Under the pieces are notes generated by a model, which was not told the DNA's origin, did not search any database, and saw only the letters and a program-made list of their open reading frames with translations. Shown piece by piece: positions 44,789-55,885 of a stretch of DNA of 64,000 nt. The stretch is taken from contig NMRB01000037.1 of the NCBI GenBank assembly GCA_002633025.1, positions 87,411 to 151,410 of the forward strand, written 5' to 3'. Source of the DNA: Notospermus geniculatus (lineage: Eukaryota; Nemertea; Pilidiophora; Heteronemertea; Lineidae). Position 1 is the first letter of the stretch; each line of letters begins with the position of its first letter. The translations under genes were made by a program, and so were the position numbers.

Positions 44789-45600
44789 GGGTGTATCAAT
44801 AACAACACTACATTTTTGGAAGATTTTTTCTGTAGTAGGCCAATCATGTGGTGTTAACCCCTTCCATGGAACTACGATCGCTCCGCCGAGAAAGTAGGGA
44901 ACTGATGGCAGTGTCACTAGGTCGAAGACTGGAGGTGGCGCTGTGTGCAGTTTGACTGCTACTTTGTATAGGGTGTATCAATAACAACACTACATTTTTG
45001 GAAGATTTTTTCTGTAGTAGGCCAATCATGTGGTGTTAACCCCTTCCCATCCAAGGCCAATGGGTCTAAATATCTATCTTGATTCAACAAGGCTTTTAGG
45101 CCAGTCATGTGGTGTTGTTAACCCCTTCCCATCCAAGGCCAATGGGTCTAATAAATCTATCTTGTTTCAACAAGGATTGTAGCCCAGCCATGTGGTGTTA
45201 ACCCATTCCCACCACAGACCAAGGGGTCTAATAAAATATCTCTTGATTCTACAGGGATCGTAGGCCAGTCATGTGGTGTTAACCCCTTCCCACCCAAAAC
45301 CAAGGGGTCTAATAAGATATCTATCTTGATTCAACAAGGATTGTAGGCCAAACATGTGGTATTAACCCCTTCCCACCCAAGGCCAAAGGGTGTAGCCCAA
45401 TCATGTGGTGTTAACCCATTCCCACTGAAGGCCACGGGGTCTAAGGTACCTACCTTGATTCAACAAGGAATGTGGGCCAATCATGGTGTTAACCCACCCA
45501 AGGTCAAGGGGTTTAATAATCTATCTTGATTCAACAAGGATTGTAGGCCAATCATATGTATTAACCCCTTCCAATCCAAGGCCAATGGGTCTGCTAAGAT
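44768..45600. repeat. minisatellite, unit about 80 bp, about 8 units
   Basis: GTGGTGTTAACCCCTTCCCA or close variants recur at about 45034, 45113, 45194, 45280, 45357, 45408, 45486 and 45560, each followed by AAGGCCAA-GGGTCTAATA and CTTGATTCAACAAGGATTGTAGGCC. A larger repeat (GGGTGTATCAATAACAACAC...) at 44788 and 44970 precedes it. Confidence 0.85.
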
Positions 45601-46052
45601 CTTGAATCACACCTACTTTTTCCTTCATTTCAATCAACATGATCCTGTATGGGTGCGAGTAGGCCTAGCCCTATTTCACCACCACTTACAGGGGTGGTCT
45701 TTAAATTGACTGTCAAGTCAATTTCACAGATCCGTTTCCTTTTTCATTTCAATAGGACAGACCATCCAGCCTCCTTGAAATACGGTGAGCGGGTACGCAT
45801 AACGCTGCGCATAAATGTCCCCAAATTAGGTCCTAAAAAATACAAGTCATCCCCAATGTCATGTAATTGAAAGGCCTGGTTCAAAGATGGTTCAATGACC
45901 TATGTTAAACGAGGCGTCCATCAGCTCCCTGCGAGTTGTCCAAACAACCTCCAAACATTACATCAAACTGAAATTTCAACCCCTTGAACTGATAAACTGT
46001 GGAGGGCCGCTGCAGATTTATGCCACAGAAGGGAGAAAAGGTGTTTTGTCCC

Positions 46053-46378
46053 NNNNNNNNNNNNNNNNNNNNNNNNNNNNNNNNNNNNNNNNNNNNNNNN
46101 NNNNNNNNNNNNNNNNNNNNNNNNNNNNNNNNNNNNNNNNNNNNNNNNNNNNNNNNNNNNNNNNNNNNNNNNNNNNNNNNNNNNNNNNNNNNNNNNNNNN
46201 NNNNNNNNNNNNNNNNNNNNNNNNNNNNNNNNNNNNNNNNNNNNNNNNNNNNNNNNNNNNNNNNNNNNNNNNNNNNNNNNNNNNNNNNNNNNNNNNNNNN
46301 NNNNNNNNNNNNNNNNNNNNNNNNNNNNNNNNNNNNNNNNNNNNNNNNNNNNNNNNNNNNNNNNNNNNNNNNNNNNNN
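46053..46378. other. assembly gap (326 N)
   Basis: Run of N; sequence on both sides is non-coding. Open frames running through it are meaningless. Confidence 1.
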
Positions 46379-46389
46379 TCCGTCCAAAA

Positions 46390-46600
46390 GTCCTTATCCG
46401 TGATTGGTCGATTTTATGTGGATATTAATTCGTGATTTAATGGGGACATAAAATACGAATTTATATGGACATTAAATAAGTAGTGCGATTTTATATCCAC
46501 ATTAAAAACTCAGCTGCGATTGGTTGATTAAGTGTGGACATAAATTCTTGATTTAATGTGGATATAAAATCGGAATTAATGTGGACATTAAATATGAACT
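46390..46600. repeat. AT-rich degenerate repeat (GTGGACATTAAAT)
   Basis: Words GTGGATATTAAT, GGGACATAAAAT, GGACATTAAATA and GATTGGTTGATT recur in both orientations over about 200 bp. Confidence 0.45.
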
Positions 46601-47187
46601 GTGTCCACTCCGGCCTGCGATATGCGGGTTGGCTGTTGGCTACTTGGTTGGCTGTACTCTGCGTCTTTAAACGTCGTCTGATCGGAGTGATCCAGCGTGG
46701 ACGTTCCCAACCGCGGGGCTGTGCGTACTATCCTCTAGAGGGCATTTACCCTCTGCCGTCAGACGTAATCGCAATTATTACCTCAGATTTGTTGTCGACC
46801 TTCTCTTGGCAACACTAAATATACCATCAGAAAAGAAAGGAAGTTGAATTACGTTGGACCGTAAATAGCCTTCTGATGATGCTCACCTCCTAATGTAATT
46901 GCTTCTTTCTGCAACGGCACCATTGATCCTCTTCAAGAAAAACGCATTAATCCGTTTTCTAGAGGCAGGCCGGAAGGGACGGAGCAGACAATCCTTGTTC
47001 TAATATTGCAATTTCCATTGACTCTATAGTGAAATGAAATTATCTCCTTTTATTACTTGCAGAAGAAAAAAAAGAATAGATTTTATGAGTTTCGACTTCA
47101 GTTTCGTGACCAACGCAATACTCAGTTCTTTATTGACACCGCTGGCGCTTTGCCTTTTCACTTTTCATATTTTGCCAATATGGTGCA

Positions 47188-47272
47188 TGAACTTTGGAGA
47201 TCCTCAGGGATCAATTCTTTGCCCAATTCTATTCATATTCTACACACAAGTCCGCTGGGTGACATTTAATAC
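47188..47272 (+). mobile_element. LINE reverse-transcriptase fragment
   Basis: The plus strand encodes FGDPQGSILCPILFIFYT in one frame and SPLGDI in the next, matching the GVPQGSVLGPLLF-YT-PLGDI motif of LINE reverse transcriptases. The frame change and missing neighbours mark a degraded relic. Confidence 0.6.
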
Positions 47273-47544
47273 GAGCGATATGTGATCCGTATAGTAGTCG
47301 AAGCGATTATGTTGTTTTTGCAAAACCAGTGTGTTGTCACGACCATACTTATCAATGGTCAGCCGAGACACCGCTCCAATCCAACAGCAACAAAACAGAA
47401 TAATTGCATATTTTAGCATGATACCAGGCGATTCCGTCCTCTTGGGTCGTCTGCGGATGTATACAGGTTCGAAGTTCCCCTGGAATCAAAGTCCGGTGTT
47501 ATTGTTCAACGAGGGATAAAGATATGACAAAAAAGTAGAAACCT

Positions 47545-47889
47545 GGGGCCGTATGCATAAAACATCTTAAGTGTAAAATTTCCCTTGGGCCGTATTCTAG
47601 AAGCTTCCTTAAGTCTAAGGTTTAGCCTACCTTTAGCTATTGTTTGCAAGGCAGAATACAAAAGCTTAAAGTGGACCTTTGAGGCTTCTAGAATACCGGC
47701 CTTTTTCTTTTGTTTGGAACAATAGTTTAAGGGAAATTTTACACTTTTTTATTGGTCCGTATTTTAGAATGCTCCTCAACGTAAAGGAGTTCCTCAAGGC
47801 TATTGTTCTCCTGTTGAGAACAATAGCCTTGAGGAATCCTTTACGTTGAGGAGCATTCTAAAATACGGGCCAAAATGTTTCATGCGGCC
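47545..47889. mobile_element. foldback interrupted by two other hairpins
   Basis: Outer arms GGGGCCGTATGCATAAAACAT...GTGTAAAATTTCCCTT and AAGGGAAATTTTACAC...ATGTTTCATGCGGCC pair across the unit. Two further hairpins sit within it: about 47588-47703 (GGGCCGTATTCTAGAAGC / GCTTCTAGAATACCGGCC) and 47757-47868 (CCGTATTTTAGAATGCTCC / inverse). Confidence 0.75.
47757..47868. mobile_element. near-perfect hairpin, 53-54 bp arms, centred on CTATTGTTCTC
   Basis: Arms 47757-47810 and 47816-47868 differ by a single base indel and enclose a 5 bp loop (CTGTT). Confidence 0.85.
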
Positions 47890-47904
47890 ATATGACCATA
47901 CAAT

Positions 47905-48040
47905 AGAGAGTTTTCGCAAAGCCCCCGAAACGCCAACGCCAACGCTAATCCTTATTGTTCGATGCCTAACAGAGAACAACGACGAACAATAGGGAAGACG
48001 TTCGCGTCGGCATTTGGGGGCTTTGCGAAAACCCTCTAAT
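47905..48040. mobile_element. hairpin family H2, copy 1
   Basis: AGAGAGTTTTCGCAAAGCCCCCGAAACGCC... is mirrored by ...GGGGGCTTTGCGAAAACCCTCT. The centre has ATTGTTCGATGCC/CGAACAATAG. Related copies: 49686-49808 and 54806-55072. Confidence 0.75.
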
Positions 48041-49287
48041 GGCTGACGATTTAACCCGAACTTTTATTCCTTCACATCTCACTGTTTTCTTTCGTCGAGC
48101 AGGGAGAAATCTTAATCTGATCGCGCATCTTTCTATTGTTACCAACATGGTAACTATCCACACTTTTGACTGTGTGTGATTACGCCGATCATAAACGAGA
48201 AAATGAAACCGTCCTGCAGCGCAAGGAGCTAATTGGGCTCTCACTCCTAATTGTATGTTTGCGGCAAACGGCTCCTGAAGGTTCCAATCTCCTTGCCGAG
48301 ACTACCAACTGTACACAGCAGGCGAGAAAACAGTCATCATCCACAACTGATCCCGTGGGGCAATCACAGTGGTAGTGCCCGTGCATTATCAGCACCATGA
48401 TATAGAGAGGTCTAAACACTTTGTGTTTTCGTACGGTTGACGTCTACTTTATTTTCCCATCTTTTCGAAAATAAAAACGCCGTGTACAATAATATATACT
48501 ATATTTCGTGGATATGTTAATTTCGACATTAATAGCATAAAATTCATAAAGGGGGGGGGGGCGTTCCATGTTGGGTTTACACATAGTTGTCAAAAAGTGA
48601 TGATTATGATTCCCAGTCGTTTGTGGAGTGTAGTGCGGCGGCCGGAGCGACACAACGACTGGGTCCCGAGTCTAGCTTTTGGGGGCTTTGCGAAAACCCT
48701 CTAATGGCTGACGATTTAACCCGAACTTTTATTCCTCCACATCTCACTGTTTTCTTAACGTCGAGCAGGGAGAAATCTTAATCTGATCGCGCATCTTTCT
48801 ATTGTTACCAACATGGTAACTATCCACACTTTGACTGTGTGTGATTACGCCGATCATAAACGAGAAAATGAAACCGTCCTGCAGCGCAAGGAGCTAATTG
48901 GGCTCTCACTCCTAATTGTATGTTTGCGGCAATGGCTCCTGAAGGTTCCAATCTCCTTGCCGAGACTACCAACTGTACACAGCAGGCGAGAAAACAGTCA
49001 TCATCCACAACTGATCCCGTGGGGCAATGAGAACAGACGACACAGTGGTAGTGCCCGTGCATTATCAGCACCATGATATAGAGAGGTCTAAACACTTTGC
49101 GTTTTCGTACGGTTGACGTCTACTTTATTTTCCCATCTTTTCGAAAATAAAAACGCTGTGTACAATAATATATACTATATTTCGTGGATATGTTAATTTC
49201 GACATTAATAGCATAAAATTCATAAGGGGGAGGGGCGTTCCATGTTGGGTTTACACATACATGAAGTTGTCAAAAAGTGATGATTAC
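48016..49287 (+). repeat. 0.6 kb tandem duplication
   Basis: Block 48016-48603 recurs at 48677-49287 with a few percent difference and small indels (for example CAAACGG/CAATGG, a 15 bp insertion with GAGAACAGACGACA, G-run length). About 75 bp with GTCGTTTGTGGAGTGTAGTG separates them. No gene recognised inside. Like the SCYL1 blocks, it may be two haplotypes in series. Confidence 0.9.
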
Positions 49288-49685
49288 CGTGGCCGAGAAT
49301 GGACATCGTGAATTCTTCATTCACTCTCTCAATTTGTGACGCAGTCGTCCAAAATATATTGTTATCAGTATCTGTTGCTTCACAATTTGGTCGAAGTTGT
49401 TGTCAACTCGAAATTTTGACCAAGATAACGGTATGAAAATACCTGTAGCCTAACTTTGGGTAAGTATTAAAGGACCACGGTATTTCAACTTTTTCTCGGC
49501 AGGCGGCGCCACCCGCGCCACTCTCCAACCGAGGGACTAACTACATTGTCGGTGAACTGGCCCGATTTACGTACATTTTGTAATGCATTTTTGTAGTTTG
49601 TATTGCTGCCACTAGGTGGCTCCCTCTACGTCGGCAGTCAAATAACTCATTAGAGATCTAATACCGTGCTTCTTTAAGACGTACA

Positions 49686-49808
49686 GAGTTTTCGCAAAGC
49701 TCCGAAACGCCAGCGCGAACGTCAATCCCATTGTTCGATGCCACGAGGAGAGTGCCAAATAAATAGACAAACTTCATTGCCATTTCGGGGGCTTTCAAAA
49801 CTCCGTAG
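49686..49808. mobile_element. hairpin family H2, copy 2 (degraded)
   Basis: ACAGAGTTTTCGCAAAGCTC...CAGCGCGAACG and CATTTCGGGGGCTTTCAAAACTC pair loosely. ATTGTTCGATGCCACGA lies at the centre. Confidence 0.55.
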
Positions 49809-50448
49809 CCAAGTATGAAAACTGTAAGTAAATAATCTCGTTAGAAGGTCAAAATATCGAGAATACGTAAAAAAATGAGTGGGCATGGTTTCTTGCCCAT
49901 TGTGTTAGATGATGGATTTTATTACCACAGCGTCATATCCATTAAAGAAGGAAAGTCCTATAGTGTCGATATGAGATCAGCCTGAGTAAACAGCCTTCGT
50001 CAATAACAGCAGTTTGTCTAGCAACTCTCCATGGCAAATAACCACGTTACTTACACCATGCACAGCGACAACAACGGAGACTAATCCACAACGGCAGGTC
50101 ATGTAGTTTTCTCCAAGGAATGTCGCTGTGATAATTGCTAAATGGTACATGTAGGCCTATCCAGTAGACGCGAGTTGTAGGCGTACACTCACTGGCAGCC
50201 TCCAATGACATAAATATTCCTTCTCGCGAAGGTTCCCTAAACCACATACATGTACCAAGAATATTTCCTCTCTTATTATATCTATTTTGGTACTATTCAT
50301 GCAGACAGGCCTACAGAATTTTTATGTATCATGTACATTATTGTAGTTGTCCCAGAAACTGAATGTACAAATTATCTGATGAAGATACATCGTTTTTCGG
50401 CCAGTCTTTTGCTGGGAGGCATTGGCAAACGGGGGCAATCAAAAGCAT

Positions 50449-50682
50449 AAAGGGCCGTTTTGACGGGCGTTTTTATCGCCGCGATAATCGCCACTTTTTT
50501 AATGCTCAGTAAAAACGGATATCGCTCCGTAGGTCGATCGACTGTTGATCGAGTTTTACCATGACTTTTTCTCTCGCTGGCGATGTTGGCGTTTTTGGCG
50601 TTTTGACGGGCGTTTTGGATGCGATATCGTTAACAGCGTTAAAATCGCCGCGATAAAAACGGCCGTCCAAACGGCCCTTTAA
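50449..50682. mobile_element. TIR element (AAAGGGCCGTTTTGACGG)
   Basis: AAAGGGCCGTTTTGACGGGCG / inverse ending CGGCCGTCCAAACGGCCCTTT, with ATCGCCGCGATAA repeated near both ends. Confidence 0.75.
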
Positions 50683-51039
50683 ACGGGTTGGCGATCAGAC
50701 TCGAGAATTTTGTCGTGCTGGCACCTTTCTCTCCGAACTGTCGAGATGGTTTCGTTGCATGCCGTGCAAGTGCAAAAGCCTGGCTTGCACAAGACAGACA
50801 TCACCTACATGTTGCACGCGCATTTCTAACTGCACACATTTACTTCACCAATCTGAATGTTTGGAACTGCTTTTAAAACGGTTTTTGGGATACAAGATTC
50901 TTCGTCGTTACTTTAGCATCTGTCGTCTTCTCGGTTGGTTTCAAACAATCTGTATATGATGTGGGAAAAGTATATTTGAAAGTGTCAGCCGTAAAACCTT
51001 TAGTGAAATTCTGGTCAGGAGGTATTCTAAGATTAGTTC

Positions 51040-51618
51040 TCATTGAAATAATTGTTTTATCGCATTTTCTGTTTCTTCGTCTTTAGAAACATCCTTTTCT
51101 CTATCTTTCCGAGTAATTTCACCGACTAATTCGTTCAGAGCTTCTGCTAACACGTCGGTTTTCGAGGCCACGGGAGTAAAGAAATGTTCACACGTAACGT
51201 CCAAGTCCCTTCCATTAGAATTCTCACACTGTCGTGCACATCGAGTGAGGGCATTCAGATGTTGGTTCGTCGGTGGCATATTCCGCTCAATTTGGCAGTG
51301 CTCGCAAAATGCTTTGCAAATTTTGATATCAGATGGTACTGGAGTCGAATCGTCCAGTCTATGCCAGAATACTGGTAGAAAATAGGGCTGCATGAAACAG
51401 TTTCCGTTAGCGTCTTTGAGGGCTCCGCCGGATAGATCACACGTCCTTGCACACACGGTAGGGTCAAAGGACCCAGAGTACTCGATACCACAGTATAGGC
51501 ACGGATGGTAACATTTCATGATTTCCGGGGGTCTGCTCCGTCGGTTCGCATTATGAACCGAAAACATCTGGACGCAGGCTGGCAGTAATAGGAAGCAACA
51601 TAAGAGGATGGATGGTTT
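51040..51618 (-). CDS. secreted protein with two six-cysteine modules, last exon
   Basis: Minus strand; acceptor TTTTCAG just above 51618, stop TGA at the low end, 192 residues in this exon. It opens with KPSILLCCFLLLPACVQ, a hydrophobic stretch typical of a signal peptide, so the start Met should be a few residues upstream in another exon (not found). Two modules follow, each C-x3-C-x2-C-x(n)-C-x3-C-x(m)-C. Module 1 is CYHPCLYC...CARTC...C with n=12, m=13; module 2 is CKAFCEHC...CARQC...C with n=18, m=11. A charged, cysteine-free tail (GEITRKDREKDVSKDEETEN) ends the protein. I recognise no family; candidates are a secreted regulator or hormone-like precursor. Even spacing of both modules and splice plus stop context support a real gene. 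Confidence 0.65.
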   Translation of the reverse strand, partial: KPSILLCCFLLLPACVQMFSVHNANRRSRPPEIMKCYHPCLYCGIEYSGSFDPTVCARTCDLSGGALKDANGNCFMQPYFLPVFWHRLDDSTPVPSDIKICKAFCEHCQIERNMPPTNQHLNALTRCARQCENSNGRDLDVTCEHFFTPVASKTDVLAEALNELVGEITRKDREKDVSKDEETENAIKQLFQ

Positions 51619-51970
51619 CTGAAAAATAAAATTGAAAAAAAGACATTAGAAACGGCGTACAAACGTCAAATTTGCTGAAAAACGCCTCGATATTCAGTTT
51701 TTCTGCAGCCCACTTCCTGTAAAATGACATAAAAGTCATTGGCAGGAATTCTAGGACACACCGATCTTGGACTTGGATTGGATCATGAACGTCTTCTGAT
51801 ACGGAGTGATCCAGCGTGGGCGTTTCCCGTTCGTACGGATTACGTTATCCACTTTCTATATAGGGTGTGGCTAGGGAGGGTGTACCGTCAGATGATCTGT
51901 ATCTCTGATTTATGCTCGGCCTTCTGGTGACAGCACTGCTTTGTATAATTATTTTTATATAATTATTTTA

Positions 51971-52121
51971 TTCGAAAAAAATGTAACTTAGGCTGGAATT
52001 CTCATTATATATATTTTAATGTCCCATAGCGCTTTCATTCCTCTTGGAAATCTTCAGTAGCGCTATGGGACATTAAAATATATATAATGAGAATTCCAGC
52101 CTAAGTTACATTTTTTTCGAA
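51971..52121. repeat. perfect inverted repeat, 63 bp arms, 25 bp spacer
   Basis: Arms 51971-52033 and 52059-52121 (TTCGAAAAAAATGTAACTTA... and inverse) match base for base by eye. The spacer is TTCATTCCTCTTGGAAATCTTCAGT-like. Confidence 0.9.
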
Positions 52122-52213
52122 TATTTTATCTCCACACTTTTTATTTCAACTTTTTCAATTAATTATTTTATTATAGTATTAATCATTATTGCAGTTATTG
52201 GATATGAAATAGA

Positions 52214-52335
52214 AATCGAGTTTCTAAGGTGAAAGACATTGCTTCCTACCAGAATCGAACCCACGGACCCTCGCATGAGGCATCAATCGCCAGCACTAAG
52301 GGGCAGCACGCCTTAAACCACTAGGTCAAGTTATT
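52214..52335 (-). repeat. tRNA-derived SINE, copy 2
   Basis: Same family as 42715-42785. On the minus strand it reads a D-arm-like ACCTAGTGGTTTAAGGCG and B box GGGTTCGATTC, giving nearly a whole tRNA-like head. Confidence 0.65.
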
Positions 52336-53044
52336 GGATACCACTAGTTACCACTAGGTCCAGTTATTGGATACATGTATTATTTTTCACAGAAACCACC
52401 TGAAAGTGTGAATGGACGCCCAATTTTTGACCTCCTGCACATTAAAAAGATCTCCCTCCACACGACGTATCAATTTACACCAATTAGCCATTTTGCTACT
52501 GCCATCAACACCAGTGTAACCCCTTGGGGGCCCTCTTAATATCCAATATCAATGCACGCTATTATTAATGATACTTATATTCCCTAGCCCATAAAGAAAT
52601 ATTAAGAATAGTGCAACAAATATTCCTAATGATTCCATTTACGAGATACAACAGGTGAATTAAGTATAACCCAGGGTAATTAGGTAGAACTCAGTTAAGT
52701 GGATAGACTAAAAGGGCGTTTTTTTTTATATTTCTGGGAAAAATACTTTTGGTCATCATCGCCGGGTTATTTTTTTTTTACAAAGAGGCAATTATATGAA
52801 AATGAATTTACCGAAAGACCACGATGGCTGCTCTACTTGCTCCACCTCAATTTCACCGAGGGGCGCAAATAGAGTCAGACGATACTATTGTATTTCACTG
52901 GAAAGTTTATCGCAAATTTTGTTAGAAAGAAGAAACCGAATAGGCCTAGGAGCTACAGCTTAGCTGGGGTTGGATTTCGTGGAGGCGGAATTTTTTTTTC
53001 ATAGCTTCTGCATCATTCTTATCCAACGAAGTATGCTTGTCAAT

Positions 53045-53168
53045 AGGGAGGTTTCGCAAGCACCCGGTTGGGCCATACGACGACGTTTATCTATTGTTTG
53101 GGTATACCCACACAGTAGATAAACGTCCGCGTCGTAGGGCCTAACCGGGCGCTTGCGAAACCTCCCTA
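53045..53168. mobile_element. hairpin element (AATAGGGAGGTTTCGCAAGC)
   Basis: Left AATAGGGAGGTTTCGCAAGC and right GCTTGCGAAACCTCCCTATT are perfect inverses; inner GTTTATCTATTGTTTGGG / AGTAGATAAACG pairs close to the loop. Confidence 0.8.
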
Positions 53169-53815
53169 TTATACCGGTAGTTTCCGACCACATAAATGAA
53201 AGAATAACTTTTGCCTCATTGGCACTGACACTATGGCCAATCAACGCTACTGGCCATATATGAAATATCGTCCGGTAACAAAGAATAGCATGCTCAAACT
53301 GTGTTATCGAAAAAAGGTCGTCCTTAGAATCGTTTAGCGATATTAAGCCATATTAAGTATGTCCATTATATACAAGACAATTTAGTGTTATCGAGAAAAA
53401 GGCCATTTTTTAAGATGGAGAAAAAATACATAGATCTATACATAGCGTCTTATCACTTTTATCCATTTCATCACGCAAGAACGATAGATCGTCACTTGCA
53501 TGTTGTGCTTAAAAACATCTGCCAGGAATTGTGTAGGGGCCTAAACAGGTTTGAGTCAGCATGCTTTGTAAATAAGTTCCTTGACTGAGCACCGGGTAGG
53601 CTATTCGAGTTTTACTTCATTAGTCTGACAGTAGCCTGCTTCCCGTCACAACCACCTCCACGCCCATGCGTTCGTAGTCTCGGTCACGAAACCGCTGTTG
53701 CGAATCTCTGGGGAATCGCAAAGCAACACTGCGGAACAAAACGACAGGTTGCGCGAGACTATGGCGCTTCCCAAGCAAGCAGAGACGGGAACCAGTTTAC
53801 TGTGACAGTGCAACC

Positions 53816-54130
53816 TATAGTACGTTTTAGTCATCTGGAGCTCGATGGGCGGACCTTCGGTTGTCAGGCAGACCTTGGTATTGTTGGTGAAGTCTGGCTA
53901 TTGACATGCGTTTTATTGACAGGGCACTTCCAGCCAATCCCATGCCTGCGCCTGTGTTCAATTTCAAATCAAGGTCTAGTTGTATGTTCAATTTCAAACC
54001 AAGGTTCAGCTGGTCAGAAAACAAGGTGCGTTGGACCGTTTAGAGTAAACCCTAAGTTCATTGTGGTCTGGTTACTAAGGGTTTGATTGACATACGCCCA
54101 TCGAGCTCCAGATGACTCAAACGTACTATA
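53816..54130. mobile_element. 320 bp TIR MITE, copy 2 (inverted relative to copy 1)
   Basis: Same TIRs as 1668-1987. The interior aligns to copy 1 in reverse orientation along nearly the full length (for example GTTGTCAGGCAGACCTTGG against its complement). Confidence 0.85.
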
Positions 54131-54805
54131 GTGAGTGGCGATTTGACTCGCAGTACTTTACAGCAGTCGCGTATCCTGCATTCTGAGAACAAAAAGTCGC
54201 GAGGCGAATCCCGGGGGATGTTCCTAACCAGGGTTGGGGATTTTTGCCTTCATTAACCGCAAGCAAAGTTTTTCCAGTATAAATTATTGCTTCTCCCTCG
54301 AACAAAATACTGTCAAGAGACCACTATATACAAAAGCACTTTTTTGTCGCGACAATATTTCTAATGCAGTTGCTCTAATGGTGATCTGTCAGAAAGGGCG
54401 ACAAGTCTGATAATGATGCACAGGGTTTTGAATCGAAATCGACACCACATTTACAAAAGACAGAGATACCATACACAGTTCCTGGTAAACATATAAAAGG
54501 AAGCTATACATGATCGTTTTTTTTTTTGTCTATATTCTTGGATCTGGTCACAATATAAGAAGATTATTAGTGTGTTGTTGATGTCGCCAACAAACAAATG
54601 CACGTCACAAAAGAATTGACACCCTTTGTGTCAAATGTTCGAAGCAATCCAGAAGACATGGTATCCATACCATTTTTTCCAGCCAAGTGCGTAAGAAAAA
54701 ATCTTCACGTACATGTATGCTGTGCAATTGTATCATCATGGTTTCCTAGAGGCAAAAGTTTGCACATCTTCAACACTAGCTGCGGCAATACAAGTGCTGT
54801 GAAAG

Positions 54806-55072
54806 TACGTAAAGCCCCCGAAACGCCAACGCGAACGTCTATCCTTAGGGCCGTACATGTATGCACCAAACATGCCAAACGAAGATTATCTTTAACTCAG
54901 GTTGAGCCACAACTTTTCCATTGTCACATCATGCCCTGGCAAACCTGAACAATCGAAAAGTTGTGGCTCAACCCCAGTTGTGCATATACGGCCCAGTGCT
55001 CTCTTCGTGGCATCGAACAATGGGATTGGCGTTGGCGTTGGCGTTTCGGGGGCTTTGCGAAAACTCTCTATT
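54806..55072. mobile_element. hairpin family H2, copy 3, interrupted by another hairpin
   Basis: Outer arms TAAAGCCCCCGAAACGCCAACG and CGTTGGCGTTTCGGGGGCTTT. Between them a second hairpin (about 54848-54995; GGGCCGTACATGTATGCACC... and GGTTGAGCCACAACTTTTC with inverse) has inserted. A clear element-in-element case. Confidence 0.8.
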
Positions 55073-55439
55073 AGTCCTACACCCGGACGCTATAGGCATT
55101 GGCTGGTATATAAAAGTTAGCCAATGTAAATGTACAACAAACTTGAAGTAAAAGCATTTGCTGGCTTTTATGAATATCAGCCAACGTGATGTAAGCAGTG
55201 TCTATGAACGATAGGTATGAGTGAGAAGACACTGCGAAAGGAGTGTAATAAAGGTGCGCGAAGTTGCAAATAAAAAGCATTTACATGTAGCAATAACCGT
55301 TGTGTGGAATCTCATTAGGGCCTATCATTTACTACCCGATAGTTTTTCTTTGGGGATAGTTTTTCTCGTCACAGGCGGTGCAGTTTCTGTAGTGGACATC
55401 CTGAGTATATCACAGGAATTTGTTAACAACTAGGCCCGA

Positions 55440-55885
55440 TCACACAGTGCATAGTGTCCATTCAATGTACACGTAACATCGCCCACGCATCTCAAGGTCC
55501 CAGGATTGTTCGGCGTCGAATGCGGCGTCCTGGTCAGTCACCGGCGGTACTTGCGCGTCGGAATTCAGAACGTGTCTATCGTGTTTAAATAAGACCGGAC
55601 TATTTATTGGACTGGTACTTTTGAGCATGTGCAATGTCGCAAGCGATCTTAAGCCACCTGTCGGCGAACATAATACTACAAATAGACCCGGACTTATTGC
55701 CATCCCACTAGAGAAAACACCGGTGTTGATCCGGTCTAATTTAGATTCGGAGTATACGGCTGTGCTATCCGAGTTTAATAGATCCGGATTCATTGAGAAC
55801 CGGGCTTATTAAACACGGACATCCTGTAATGGAAGCAAAATAAGCCCGGGCAACCAGCTTTTTCTGTAATGGAAGCGCAGCTGGA
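55440..55885. mobile_element. TIR element family E (GGAAGCGCAGCT ends), copy 1
   Basis: Contains GCAAGCGATCTTAAGCCACC, AATACTACAAATAGACCCGG and a right end CTGTAATGGAAGCGCAGCTG. All are shared with the complex at 61307-62071. Confidence 0.6.

Noticed and set aside
45034-45600. CRISPR-like array
   Set aside because: Units of about 80 bp diverge along their whole length, without constant repeats and unique spacers, in an animal genome.
46558-46818. 86-codon plus frame with hydrophobic stretch (WLLATWLAVLCVF)
   Set aside because: Part of the sequence (GAGTGATCCAGCGTGG region) recurs near 51805, indicating a repeat rather than a membrane-protein gene.
54598-54948. 116-codon frame beginning MHVTKELTPF
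   Set aside because: It runs into the H2 hairpin element and has no splice or family support.
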